Assembly (NCBI GenBank): GCA_024694145.1
Contig: JAILKD010000085.1
Location: 1 to 40,731, forward strand
Direction of reading: 5' to 3'
Length of the DNA: 40,731 bases
Source of the DNA: a bacterium
GTDB taxonomy: Bacteria > Bacillota_I > Bacilli_A > Acholeplasmatales > JAEDCM01
Each line of letters begins with the position of its first letter. Within the stretch, counting starts at the first letter, position 1. Position numbers and translations under genes: made by a program. The notes below the pieces were generated by a model, which did not search any database, had not been told where the DNA came from, and worked only from the letters and a program-made list of their open reading frames with translations. This document shows, one piece after another, positions 23,161 through 32,175 of this stretch.

Positions 23161-23967
23161 TTGAAAACATTAAAAATTAAGGACCTTCATGCAGGAATTG
23201 AAGGACTAGAAATCTTAAAAGGAATCAATTTAGAAATTAAAACTGGCGAAGTACACGCTATTATGGGACCTAATGGTGCAGGTAAAACTACTTTATCAAG
23301 TGCTATTATGGGTAACCCTAGATACACTATAACTAGTGGAGATATTTATCTAGATGATGAAAGATTAAATGATCTAGAAGTTGATGAACGTGCAAGACGT
23401 GGCTTATTTATAGCTATGCAATATCCATCAGAAATACCTGGCGTTACTAATTCAGATTTTATAAGAGCAGCTATTAAGCATAAAGAAAACATGCCTTTAT
23501 ATAAGTTTATAAAGGAATATGATAATGCCATTAAAGACTTAAAAATGGCAAGTGATGTACCTCATAGATATTTAAATGAGGGTTTTTCTGGTGGAGAAAA
23601 GAAGAAAAACGAAATTCTACAAATGAAGATGCTTAAACCTAATTTTGCTATTTTAGATGAAATTGATTCTGGCCTTGATGTTGATGCACTTAAAATAGTT
23701 GGTGAAAATGTAAGCTCTATGGTTAATGAAAACTTTGGATGCTTATTAATAACACATTACCAAAGATTATTAGATTATATTAAACCTGATTATGTTCATA
23801 TTTTAATTAAAGGTAAGATTGTTAAAACAGGAGGACCTGAATTAATCGAAAAGATTGATAAGGAAGGTTATGACTGGGTTAAAAAAGAACTTGGTATTAA
23901 AGATGAATATGAACCTAAAAATGTTAATATTTTAGGCACATGTGCTAATAAGGTAGAGAAGAAATAA
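23161..23967 (+). CDS. sufC: SufC, ATPase of the SUF iron-sulfur assembly complex
   Basis: A 268-residue ABC-type ATPase without membrane domain. It has Walker A GPNGAGKTT, the SufC signature FSGGEKKKNEILQM and Walker B AILDEIDSGLDVDAL, all diagnostic of SufC. It drives conformational change in the SufB-SufC-SufD scaffold on which Fe-S clusters are built in the cytoplasm. The start is TTG 23161 or GTG 23158; GGAG (23149-23152) stands 8 or 5 bases upstream respectively, and TTG is preferred on spacing. First gene of a five-gene suf operon; its stop overlaps the sufD start by one base. Confidence 0.95.
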   Translation: MKTLKIKDLHAGIEGLEILKGINLEIKTGEVHAIMGPNGAGKTTLSSAIMGNPRYTITSGDIYLDDERLNDLEVDERARRGLFIAMQYPSEIPGVTNSDFIRAAIKHKENMPLYKFIKEYDNAIKDLKMASDVPHRYLNEGFSGGEKKKNEILQMKMLKPNFAILDEIDSGLDVDALKIVGENVSSMVNENFGCLLITHYQRLLDYIKPDYVHILIKGKIVKTGGPELIEKIDKEGYDWVKKELGIKDEYEPKNVNILGTCANKVEKK

Positions 23968-24710
23968 TGGATTTAATTATTAATGAAAATAAAGAATATT
24001 TAATTCCAAGTAGTGAATCTATCAATATAATAGTTAAAAAGAACATAACAGCAACCCTAATAGAAAAGAATAATGATAATAGAGATATTAAAATTAGTTT
24101 AGAACCTAATTCAAATATTAATTATTTATCAATTGATTTAGCAAATAATTCTAATAAAGAAATAACTATGTCAAAAGATTCTAATTTAAATATGGTTATA
24201 TCTAATTTTAATGGTGGTAATAAATATTTAAAAGTAAATCTAGATGATGAAAATGCTAATCTAGATATTAAATCAATTATTATGATGAAAAATGATTTAG
24301 ATAAGGAAACTATTGAAGTATATCATAATGCTAAAAACACAAGCTCAAAAATAGAAAATTATATTACAAGTAATAACGCAAAAGTAAATATAGATGTTAT
24401 AGGAAAAATCAAGAAAGATATGTCAAACTCTAACTGCGTTCAAAAGAGTCGTGGTATTATTTTAAGTAATAATTCAACAATTAAAGTAATGCCTGTACTT
24501 TTAATTGATGAATTTGATGTATCAGCAAACCATGGATGTGCAATTGGTAAGATTGATGAAGAAGGCTTATATTATTTAATGAGTAGAGGAATAAGTAAGA
24601 AAGATGCAGAAATGCTTATTATAAAGGGATTTTTATCTCCTATACTAAATAGTTTATCTAATGAATCTATGAAAGATGAACTAATTAAATTACAGGATTC
24701 TAAATTATAA
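23967..24710 (+). CDS. sufD: SufD, SUF scaffold subunit (short form)
   Basis: A 247-residue member of the SufB/SufD family. The C-terminal part is conserved, with ANHGCAIGKIDEEGLYYLM and SRGISKKDAEMLIIKGF, the hallmark of the SufBD core. The protein is much shorter than the roughly 420 residues of Bacillus or E. coli SufD; the N-terminal helical region is essentially missing and the beta-helix shortened. It is nevertheless in the normal operon position with one-base overlaps on both sides, so it is probably functional as the SufB partner. The short form may be usual in this lineage. Confidence 0.88.
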   Translation: MDLIINENKEYLIPSSESINIIVKKNITATLIEKNNDNRDIKISLEPNSNINYLSIDLANNSNKEITMSKDSNLNMVISNFNGGNKYLKVNLDDENANLDIKSIIMMKNDLDKETIEVYHNAKNTSSKIENYITSNNAKVNIDVIGKIKKDMSNSNCVQKSRGIILSNNSTIKVMPVLLIDEFDVSANHGCAIGKIDEEGLYYLMSRGISKKDAEMLIIKGFLSPILNSLSNESMKDELIKLQDSKL

Positions 24711-25906
24711 TGACTGATTATAAAAAGTATTTTCCAATATACTCAAATAATAAAGATTTAGCCTATTTAGATAGTGCTGCATCAAGCCTAAAACCTAAAT
24801 GTGTAATTGATAAAATTGATTATTACTATAATAATATTTGTGTTAATGTTAATAGAGGAGTTTATAAATTAAGCTATGAAGCAACTGATTTATATGAAGA
24901 GAGTCGTAGAGTTGTAGCAAAATTTATAAATGCAAAAGAAGAAGAAATTGTATTTACTAGAGGTGCATCGGCATCCCTTAATCTAGTAGCTAATAGCTAT
25001 ATGGAATTTATTAATGAAGGCGATGAAATAATTACAACACTTCAAGAGCACCATTCATCATTTATGCCTTGGTTAAATGTCTGTAATAAGAAAGGTGCCA
25101 AATTAGTATATATACCACTTACTGAAGATGGTAAAGTTACTATAGAAAACTTCAAGAAAGTTTTAACTAATAAAACTAAAGTAGTAGCTATTAATCAAGT
25201 AAGTAATGTTTTAGGTTATACTAATCCAATTAAAGAAATATGTAAATTAGCTCATGAAGTAGGAGCAGTTGTAAGTGTTGATGGTGCACAAAGTGTTCCA
25301 CATATGAAAGTAGATGTAAAAGATTTAGATTGCGATTTTCTTTCATTTTCAGGCCATAAAATGTTTGGTCCATCAGGTGTAGGTGTATTATATGGAAAAT
25401 ATAATCTACTACAAAAAATGCCACCTGTTGAATTCGGTGGAGATATGGCACAAGATGTTTATGAGCACGAAATGACTTTTAAAGATGCACCATTTAAATT
25501 TGAAACAGGTACTCCTTTAATTAGTGAAGTAATAGCACTAAAGGATGCTATTGATTTCATTAATTTTATAGGTATAGATAATATTAAAAAGCGTGAACTA
25601 GAGTTAAAAGAATATGCATTAGAAAAACTTAAAGATGTTGATGGCATTGAAATATATAATAATAATTTAGATTCTAGTTTAATTACTTTTAATATAAAAG
25701 GAGTTCATCCTCATGATGCAGCAAGTATTTTTGATAAGAATAATGTATGCATTAGAGCAGGATTCCACTGTGCACAACCTATAACAAGATTCTTAGATCA
25801 AATATCAACTATTAGATGTTCATTTTATATTTATAATGACTTTAGTGATGTTGATAAGTTTGTTAAAAGCGTAATAGAAGCTAAAAATTTCTTCTTAAGC
25901 TTTTAG
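24710..25906 (+). CDS. sufS: SufS cysteine desulfurase
   Basis: A 398-residue PLP-dependent class V aminotransferase-fold enzyme of the group II (SufS) desulfurases. It takes sulfur from cysteine, releases alanine and passes the persulfide to SufU. The PLP lysine is Lys217 (FSGHKMFGPSG), the catalytic cysteine is Cys354 (RAGFHCAQP), and the QEHHSS motif near residue 120 contacts PLP. Length is normal. The ATG overlaps the sufD stop by one base; the gene is followed by GGAGG for sufU. Confidence 0.96.
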   Translation: MTDYKKYFPIYSNNKDLAYLDSAASSLKPKCVIDKIDYYYNNICVNVNRGVYKLSYEATDLYEESRRVVAKFINAKEEEIVFTRGASASLNLVANSYMEFINEGDEIITTLQEHHSSFMPWLNVCNKKGAKLVYIPLTEDGKVTIENFKKVLTNKTKVVAINQVSNVLGYTNPIKEICKLAHEVGAVVSVDGAQSVPHMKVDVKDLDCDFLSFSGHKMFGPSGVGVLYGKYNLLQKMPPVEFGGDMAQDVYEHEMTFKDAPFKFETGTPLISEVIALKDAIDFINFIGIDNIKKRELELKEYALEKLKDVDGIEIYNNNLDSSLITFNIKGVHPHDAASIFDKNNVCIRAGFHCAQPITRFLDQISTIRCSFYIYNDFSDVDKFVKSVIEAKNFFLSF

Positions 25907-25917
25907 GAGGTATTATT

Positions 25918-26343
25918 ATGAATGATTTAGAAAGTTTATATAAACAAGTAATAATGGAGCATTATAAGTATCCTCATAATAAAGGTTTACTTGATAATGA
26001 AAAATATAAAAAAGTTCATTTAAATAATCCTAGCTGTGGTGATGATATAACAGTTCAATTTATAATTGAAGATGGTATCATTAAAGATATTAAGCAAGAT
26101 GGACATGGTTGTTCAATTTGTATGTCTAGTGCAAGTGTTATGACTGATGTTATTATGGGTAAGAGTGTTGAACGTGCAAAAGAATTAATTCAAGAATTCT
26201 TGGATCTACTTACAGGTAAAGAAGTTGATGATGAAGAATTAATGGATGCACTTGTATATAAAGGGGTAGCACAATTCCCTGCAAGAATTAAATGTGCTGG
26301 TCTTTCATGGAAAGCTATTAAAAAAGGCATAGAGGAGGACTAG
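25918..26343 (+). CDS. sufU: SufU, zinc-dependent sulfurtransferase
   Basis: A 141-residue SufU/IscU-fold protein of the Gram-positive type. The zinc ligands expected from Bacillus SufU are present, one position earlier: Cys40 and Asp42 (PSCGDD), Cys65 (GHGCSIC) and Cys126 (IKCAGLSW). It carries the insertion between the second and third cysteine that distinguishes SufU from IscU, so it is a sulfur acceptor from SufS rather than the main scaffold. GGAGG lies before the start. Confidence 0.95.
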   Translation: MNDLESLYKQVIMEHYKYPHNKGLLDNEKYKKVHLNNPSCGDDITVQFIIEDGIIKDIKQDGHGCSICMSSASVMTDVIMGKSVERAKELIQEFLDLLTGKEVDDEELMDALVYKGVAQFPARIKCAGLSWKAIKKGIEED

Positions 26344-26344
26344 T

Positions 26345-27748
26345 ATGAGTAATAAAGAAATTAAAGATATTGTTGGAGAATATAAATACGGTTTTACAAC
26401 AGATACAAAATCTGTTTATGATACAGGAAAAGGTTTAAATGAAGAGGTTATTAGAAATATTTCTAAAGCAAAACATGAACCTGATTGGATGCTTGATATT
26501 AGACTTAAAGCTTATAAAAAATTCTTAGAATTATCTAATCCAAGCTGGGGTCCTGATTTAAGTGGAATTAATTTTGATGACTATACATATTATATTAAAT
26601 CAAGCGAAAAAGTAGAGAAAAGCTGGGATGAAGTACCTACAGAAATAAAAGATACTTTTGATAAATTGGGTATACCTGAGGCTGAACAAAAATACTTATC
26701 AGGCGTTTCTACTCAATTTGAAAGTGAAGTAGTTTATCACAATCAAATGAAAGAACTTGAAGAAAAAGGTGTATTATTCTGTGATACAGATAGCGCAGTT
26801 AGATTATACCCTGAAATTGTAAAAGAATATTGGGGTAAGGCGGTACCTTATACTGATAATAAATATGCAGCACTTAATACTGCAGTATGGAGTGGTGGAT
26901 CATTTATTTATATACCTAAAGGTGTAAAAATAGATAAACCTCTTCAATCATATTTTAGAATTAACTCTGAACAAATGGGTCAATTTGAGCGTACTATGAT
27001 TATAGTTGAAGACGAAGGACACCTAAATTATGTTGAAGGATGTACAGCTCCTAAATATTCAAAAGATTCACTTCATGCAGCCGTTGTTGAAATATTTGTT
27101 AAAAATAGTGCTTATTGTAGATATTCAACTATTCAAAACTGGAGTAATAATATAGTTAACCTAGTTACTAAAAGAGCGGTTGTTTTAGATAATGGACATA
27201 TGGAATGGATTGATGGAAATATTGGTAGTGGACTTAATATGAAATATCCTGCATGTATTTTAAAGGGTTATAAAGCAAAAGGAACAACTATTACAATTGC
27301 TTTTGCTGGAGCTAACCAATTCCAAGATACAGGTGCTAAGATGATTCATTTAGGTGAAAAATCGACATCAACTATTATTTCTAAATCTATTTGCTGTGGA
27401 GGCGGTAAGGTTAATTACCGTGGAACAGTTAAAATGGGTAAGGATGCAATAGGTTCAAAGAGCCATGTAGAGTGTGATACAATTATTTTAGATGATAAAT
27501 CATTTAGTGATACAATACCTACAAATGAAGTATTAAATGATGATTCATACTTAGAGCATGAAGCTAGTGTATCTAAGGTTAATGAAGAGCAATTATATTA
27601 TTTAATGAGTAGAGGCTTAACAAAAGCGGAAGCTACTGAAATGATAGTTATGGGCTTTATTGAGCCATTTGCTAAAGAACTTCCAATGGAATATGCAGTT
27701 GAATTAAATCAATTAATAAAGCTTGAAATGACTAATTCAATAGGATAA
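26345..27748 (+). CDS. sufB: SufB, SUF scaffold protein
   Basis: A 467-residue SufB, full length for the family. Conserved segments include [20 protein letters not shown], the C-terminal [18 protein letters not shown] and DTIPTNEV, and the [17 protein letters not shown] core shared with SufD. With SufC and SufD it forms the scaffold on which Fe-S clusters are assembled. GAGGA stands before the start, one base after sufU. No sufA or sufR is present in the operon; an Nfu-type carrier lies at 33583. Confidence 0.96.
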   Translation: MSNKEIKDIVGEYKYGFTTDTKSVYDTGKGLNEEVIRNISKAKHEPDWMLDIRLKAYKKFLELSNPSWGPDLSGINFDDYTYYIKSSEKVEKSWDEVPTEIKDTFDKLGIPEAEQKYLSGVSTQFESEVVYHNQMKELEEKGVLFCDTDSAVRLYPEIVKEYWGKAVPYTDNKYAALNTAVWSGGSFIYIPKGVKIDKPLQSYFRINSEQMGQFERTMIIVEDEGHLNYVEGCTAPKYSKDSLHAAVVEIFVKNSAYCRYSTIQNWSNNIVNLVTKRAVVLDNGHMEWIDGNIGSGLNMKYPACILKGYKAKGTTITIAFAGANQFQDTGAKMIHLGEKSTSTIISKSICCGGGKVNYRGTVKMGKDAIGSKSHVECDTIILDDKSFSDTIPTNEVLNDDSYLEHEASVSKVNEEQLYYLMSRGLTKAEATEMIVMGFIEPFAKELPMEYAVELNQLIKLEMTNSIG

Positions 27749-27773
27749 AACGGATTAAGTATCCGTTTTCTAT
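27747..27773 (+). terminator. Intrinsic terminator of the suf operon
   Basis: AAAACGGAT (27747-27755) pairs perfectly with ATCCGTTTT (27761-27769) around a five-base loop, followed by a T-rich tail. It overlaps the last bases of the sufB stop codon. Confidence 0.85.
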
Positions 27774-27781
27774 TTTATGTA

Positions 27782-27807
27782 AAAATAGACAATATATTAT
27801 CTATTTT
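27782..27807. promoter_or_regulatory. 26-base near-perfect palindrome upstream of glnN
   Basis: Left half AAAATAGACAATA and right half TATTATCTATTTT are complementary at 12 of 13 positions. It lies about 110 bases before the glnN -10 box and is made almost only of A and T, so it is more likely an operator than a terminator. It does not match the GlnR site TGTNAN7TNACA. The stretch between it and the promoter (27808-27889) is A- and T-tract DNA with no gene. Confidence 0.5.
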
Positions 27808-27889
27808 CTAAAATATAAGCACTTAAAGTAAAAAAAATAAGCGTTTTTTTATTTTTTGACTTCCAAGATATAGTTTATTTTTAAAAAAG

Positions 27890-27898
27890 TGTTATAAT
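27890..27898 (+). promoter_or_regulatory. Extended -10 promoter of glnN
   Basis: TGTTATAAT (TGn plus a perfect TATAAT) lies 34 bases before the glnN ATG, without a good -35 box. The same nine bases occur before the deformylase gene on the other strand. Confidence 0.65.
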
Positions 27899-27932
27899 AC
27901 TTTATGTATTATGGTTTGTGGAGGTATTAATT

Positions 27933-30026
27933 ATGCCAAATAATTTAATAGAAAACTTTGAAAAGAATGTCTTTAATGATTCTGTCATGAAAGAATATTT
28001 ATCAAATGAAGTTTATTTAAAATTAAAAATGACAATTGAAAATAGAGAAAAACTAGACTTATCAATTGCTGATGAAGTAGCTAGTGCTATGAAGAACTGG
28101 GCTATGGAAAAAGGAGCAACTCATTTTACTCACTGGTTCCAACCAATGACTGGCTTAACTGCTGAAAAGCATGATGCATTTATGTCTTTAGATAAAAATA
28201 GTAAGATGATTTTAGAATTCTCTGGAAAAGAATTAATTCAAGGAGAATCAGATGCTTCAAGTTTCCCATCAGGTGGACTACGTCAAACTTTTGAAGCTAG
28301 AGGCTATACAGCATGGGATTGTACATCTCCTGTATTCTTAAAGAGTTATTCTGAAGGAGTTACTTTATGTATTCCTACAATTTTCTGTTCATATACAGGT
28401 GAAGCTCTTGATAAGAAAACTCCACTTCTTAGGAGTATAAGTGCAATTAATAAAGAAACTATTAGAGCATTAAAAGAAGTATTTAATGAAGAATGTAAGA
28501 GTATTACTGTTTCAGTAGGCCCTGAACAAGAATATTTCTTAGTAGATAGAGCTAAATTCTTAAAAAGAGAAGATTTAATGTTTACAGGTAGAACACTTTT
28601 TGGTGCTAAATCTCCAAAGACTCAAGAAGTTGAAGCTCATTATTTTGGAACTATTAAAGAAAATGTGTTAGAGTTCATGAAAGAAGTCAATATAGAATTG
28701 TGGAAGCTAGGTGTTTATGCTAAAACACAACATAATGAAGCTGCGCCAGCACAATTTGAAATAGCTCCAATTTATGCTCCTGTTAATGTAGCTACAGATC
28801 ATAACCAATTAATAATGGAAACACTAAAAAGAGTAGCTAGACATCATAATATGGAATGCTTATTACATGAGAAACCATTTAAAGGTGTAAATGGTAGTGG
28901 TAAGCATAACAACTGGAGCTTAATTACTGATACTGGTAAGAACTTATTCTCACCAGGTAAAGCACCACATGAAAACACAGAATTCTTATTCTTCTTAACT
29001 GCAGTTATTAAAGCAGTTGATGAGAATGCATTATTACTAAGACATGCTGCAAGTAATCCAGGTAATGACTTTAGACTTGGTGCACATGAAGCTCCACCAG
29101 CAATTCTATCAATTTATCTAGGAGATCAAATTGGTGATATTGTTAGTCAAATAATTAATAGTGGTGAAGCTACAACAAGTAAAAAAGGCGATGTATTAAA
29201 TACTGGTGTAGACACTATTCCTACATTTAGAAAAGATGCTACAGATAGAAATAGAACAAGTCCATTTGCATTTACTGGTAACAAATTCGAATTTAGAATG
29301 GTTGGTTCATCTATTTCAATTGCTTGTACTAATATTATGCTTAATGGTACTGTAGCTGATGCTATTAGACAAATGACTGATGAAGTAGTTATTAATAAGA
29401 AAAATGTTAGGGATGTAATTAAAGAAACTCTAACAGCACATCAAAGAATTATATTTAATGGTAATAACTACACAGAAGAATGGAAAAAGGAAGCAAAACG
29501 TAGAGGCCTACCAAATGCTAGTAGCTTCGCAGAATCCATTAAAGCTTTAGTTGATCCACATACAATTGAAGTAATGGAAAGAAACAATATTTATCAAAAA
29601 TCAGAATTAGAAAGTCGTGCTGAAATATATTATGATAACTATGCAAAGACAATTAATATTGAAGCTAACACAATGATAGAAATGGCTTCAAAACAATATA
29701 TTCCTGCAGTTATCAAGTATATGAATAACCTAGCAAAAACTATTAACAATATGAAGCAAGCATCTAACTTGGCTGATACATCAATAATAGAAAAAATGCT
29801 AAATGATACATCAGTTTTATTACTTGAAGCTAAAGATGCACTAGAAGCTTTAAAAGAAAAGGTAGATATAGCTGAAACAAAACCACAAGGTGCTAAAAAG
29901 GCATTATATTATAGAAAAGAAGTATTTACTATTATGGGCAATTTAAGATACCCTATAGATAAACTAGAATTAATAGTAGATTCTAATATTTGGCCTGTAC
30001 CAAGTTATGGTGATTTAATGTTTTAA
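27933..30026 (+). CDS. glnN: Type III glutamine synthetase
   Basis: A 697-residue GSIII, the long form typical of Bacteroides and some Firmicutes and cyanobacteria. It makes glutamine from glutamate, ammonia and ATP in the cytoplasm and assembles as a double-ring oligomer. Visible motifs include GVNGSGKHNNWSL, NEAAPAQFEIAP and FRKDATDRNRTSPFAFTGNK, followed by KFEFRMVGSS. The length fits GSIII and excludes GSI. ATG 27933 is chosen over an in-frame GTG at 27918 because GGAGGT (27920-27925) stands 7 bases before it. It is monocistronic between terminators. A palindrome and an extended -10 promoter lie upstream; no PII gene is near. Confidence 0.95.
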   Translation: MPNNLIENFEKNVFNDSVMKEYLSNEVYLKLKMTIENREKLDLSIADEVASAMKNWAMEKGATHFTHWFQPMTGLTAEKHDAFMSLDKNSKMILEFSGKELIQGESDASSFPSGGLRQTFEARGYTAWDCTSPVFLKSYSEGVTLCIPTIFCSYTGEALDKKTPLLRSISAINKETIRALKEVFNEECKSITVSVGPEQEYFLVDRAKFLKREDLMFTGRTLFGAKSPKTQEVEAHYFGTIKENVLEFMKEVNIELWKLGVYAKTQHNEAAPAQFEIAPIYAPVNVATDHNQLIMETLKRVARHHNMECLLHEKPFKGVNGSGKHNNWSLITDTGKNLFSPGKAPHENTEFLFFLTAVIKAVDENALLLRHAASNPGNDFRLGAHEAPPAILSIYLGDQIGDIVSQIINSGEATTSKKGDVLNTGVDTIPTFRKDATDRNRTSPFAFTGNKFEFRMVGSSISIACTNIMLNGTVADAIRQMTDEVVINKKNVRDVIKETLTAHQRIIFNGNNYTEEWKKEAKRRGLPNASSFAESIKALVDPHTIEVMERNNIYQKSELESRAEIYYDNYAKTINIEANTMIEMASKQYIPAVIKYMNNLAKTINNMKQASNLADTSIIEKMLNDTSVLLLEAKDALEALKEKVDIAETKPQGAKKALYYRKEVFTIMGNLRYPIDKLELIVDSNIWPVPSYGDLMF

Positions 30027-30027
30027 G

Positions 30028-30054
30028 AATGAGGAAAATTTCCTCATTTTTTTA
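30028..30054 (+). terminator. Intrinsic terminator of glnN
   Basis: AATGAGGA (30028-30035) pairs with TCCTCATT (30041-30048) around a five-base loop, followed by a T run. Confidence 0.87.
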
Positions 30055-30078
30055 TTTAATAAATATTTATTTAATAAA
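30051..30078. repeat. Direct repeat in the leader of the PAS/GGDEF-like gene
   Basis: TTTATTTAATAAA occurs twice, at 30051-30063 and 30066-30078, 15 bases apart. Each copy is nearly palindromic. The first overlaps the T run of the glnN terminator. It may be a binding site, or low-complexity AT sequence. Confidence 0.3.
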
Positions 30079-30113
30079 AAATATTTGATAAAATTAATAT
30101 TGAGGTGGTTTAT

Positions 30114-31694
30114 ATGCATCACTTACTATATCTAATGATATGTAGTGCCGTTATTAGCTTTTTTATGGTAGGCATTATTGTTAATAATTGTATAGTAGAA
30201 AAGAGACTAAAATATAAATCTTTTTCTTTTTCTATGGTTAATATGTTTGCTTGGATTATAGGATGCTTTTTCTGTACTAAATTTGAGACAAACAATGTTT
30301 TCAGTCTAGTAGTATTTATATTATCAATTGTTGTTTATGTAGTATTTGCGATTATGCTTTATATTTTATTTGTTTCATCAATGCTAAAAACAAATCACTA
30401 CAATATGCTTATTGATACAATAAAATCAACAAGATTTAACATTTATATTATTCTAGATTCTAAAGATAAGATTAAAGAAATATCTAGTGGAATGTTATTA
30501 GAGCTTGGACTAGAATATGAAGAAGTTATCGGAAAAAAATTCTTTGATATATTTGATAAAACAACACGTATTTTAAAAGTAAATGGTGTTGAAATGAATA
30601 ATAAAGAACTTAAAGATTTCTATAAAAACTATAAACATACTGCAACTGAAGGTAAAGAAGAAAAACGTGAAATAATACTTACAAACTTTAAAAACGATAA
30701 AATTGTTTTAAATGTTGTTGAACGTCCTGTTTATGTATTCGGTCATTATAGAGGTAGAATGTGGATAGGTGAAAAGAAAACTGATGAAGTCTTACTTAAG
30801 GCTGAAAAAGAATTAAATGAAAAACGTGATGAACTTGAAGGTATACGTTATAAATTCATTGGAGCATTAGAGCTTACTCACGAAATGATGTTTTTCATAG
30901 ATATAACAGAACGTTATATTTGGTTTAATGATAATTATAAAAATGAATTAGGACTTAAAGGTAACACTATAGGTCTTGATGATTTTAGAGGTATGATGAC
31001 TGATGATGATGCCTTTAACTATAACAAAAAAATCGCTGAATTAACCCATAATAAGCCATTCTATGATATTAAGTATAGACTACTTAAAAACGATAAATAT
31101 ATATGGGTTAGTGAACGTGGTAAAAGATTATTTGATGATAAAAACTCAAGTATAATAATTGGATTTGTTGATTTTGTTAAATCAAATGAATATGAAAAAA
31201 TTGGAGTACCTGAGGTTGATAATTGCTTAAGTGAAAAAGAATTAAAAGAAGATGTTGAATACTTGTATAACAATAAAAGAACATTTGAATTATTAGCTAT
31301 TAGAATAGTTAATCTACCAGATATTAATGAGAAATATGGTAGAAGCGTTGGTAATATGGTTTTAGGTGAATATATAAAGAAGATGTTATATAGCCTAAAA
31401 ACAGAGAGCTCAAATATTTATAGAGTTACTGGTATAGATTTTATTTTAACAATTACTGATCCAAGGAAAATGCAAGTATTAGATAAGGCATTTAAGGTTG
31501 AAGCTTATCCACTTAATTTAAAGTTCAATTATGGTAGTGAGCAAATAATGATTGAAGCAAGGGCTGGTATTTCTGAATCATATAGTGATGCAAGTGATAC
31601 AACAACATTAATTAGTTGTGCTAAACGTGCGCTTAAGGTAGCATCAACTGATGGATTTACAAAGCCATGCTGCTATTATAAAGATGTTAGATAG
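30114..31694 (+). CDS. Membrane PAS protein with degenerate GGDEF domain
   Basis: A 526-residue protein: three transmembrane helices in the first 95 residues, a PAS-like domain (about 105-225), a short coiled-coil linker (about 225-250), a second PAS domain (about 250-360) and a C-terminal GGDEF-fold domain (about 375-520). The GGDEF fold is recognisable from INEKYGRSVGNMVLGEY and the end pattern AGISE...LISCAKRALKVAS. The catalytic motif is TGIDF (439-443), and the metal-binding Asp of the first strand is absent, so it should not make cyclic di-GMP. It may act as a sensor or nucleotide-binding domain. AGGTGG precedes the ATG. It overlaps the next gene by 11 bases. Confidence 0.82.
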   Translation: MHHLLYLMICSAVISFFMVGIIVNNCIVEKRLKYKSFSFSMVNMFAWIIGCFFCTKFETNNVFSLVVFILSIVVYVVFAIMLYILFVSSMLKTNHYNMLIDTIKSTRFNIYIILDSKDKIKEISSGMLLELGLEYEEVIGKKFFDIFDKTTRILKVNGVEMNNKELKDFYKNYKHTATEGKEEKREIILTNFKNDKIVLNVVERPVYVFGHYRGRMWIGEKKTDEVLLKAEKELNEKRDELEGIRYKFIGALELTHEMMFFIDITERYIWFNDNYKNELGLKGNTIGLDDFRGMMTDDDAFNYNKKIAELTHNKPFYDIKYRLLKNDKYIWVSERGKRLFDDKNSSIIIGFVDFVKSNEYEKIGVPEVDNCLSEKELKEDVEYLYNNKRTFELLAIRIVNLPDINEKYGRSVGNMVLGEYIKKMLYSLKTESSNIYRVTGIDFILTITDPRKMQVLDKAFKVEAYPLNLKFNYGSEQIMIEARAGISESYSDASDTTTLISCAKRALKVASTDGFTKPCCYYKDVR

Positions 31695-32175
31695 AAAATT
31701 TATGATTAATAAAAGGCTAGAACTTTCAAAAGATGAGGTTCTAGCCTATTCCAATAATATAGTTGAACAAATTAAGAAATTAAGCTTTTATAATAAGAAT
31801 TTACTTATAGCAAGTTTTATGCCTATAAATAATGAAATTGAAATTAAACTAGAAAATAAGATGTGCTACCCAAAAGTTGAAGGAAAGATTATGAACTTTT
31901 ATATACCAAATAGTTTTACTAAAGGTGTATACGACATTTTAGAACCAGTAGGAGAATTAGTAAATAAAAGTGATATTGATATTATCATAGTTCCTCTTTT
32001 ATATTTTGATAAATATAATAATAGAGTAGGTTATGGCGGAGGATATTATGATAGATACCTTAAAGACTATAAAGGAATAACTATTGGTGTTGCTTATGAT
32101 TTCCAAGAAGTAGATAAAATAGATGTTAAACCAACTGATGTAAAACTAAATTACATCATTAAGGGGGTTAAATAA
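31684..32175 (+). CDS. 5-formyltetrahydrofolate cyclo-ligase
   Basis: A 163-residue enzyme that converts 5-formyl-THF to 5,10-methenyl-THF with ATP. The family signature GYGGGYYDRYLKDYKG is near residues 118-133, and PLLYFDKYNNRVGYGGG gives the nucleotide-binding part. It is short compared with the usual 180-200 residues. The start is placed at 31684 so that MLDRKFMINKRLELSKDE matches the usual N-terminal helix; ATG 31702 is an alternative. There is no clear ribosome binding site and the start lies inside the upstream gene, so translation is probably coupled. One base overlaps ispDF. Confidence 0.88.
   Translation: MLDRKFMINKRLELSKDEVLAYSNNIVEQIKKLSFYNKNLLIASFMPINNEIEIKLENKMCYPKVEGKIMNFYIPNSFTKGVYDILEPVGELVNKSDIDIIIVPLLYFDKYNNRVGYGGGYYDRYLKDYKGITIGVAYDFQEVDKIDVKPTDVKLNYIIKGVK

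Noticed and set aside
27827-27865. A-run/T-run near-palindrome before glnN as a terminator
   Set aside because: The arms are imperfect A and T tracts with almost no GC pairs, and the suf terminator already lies upstream; it looks like low-complexity promoter DNA.
30114-31694. Active diguanylate cyclase
   Set aside because: The GGDEF motif is TGIDF and the first metal-binding Asp is missing.
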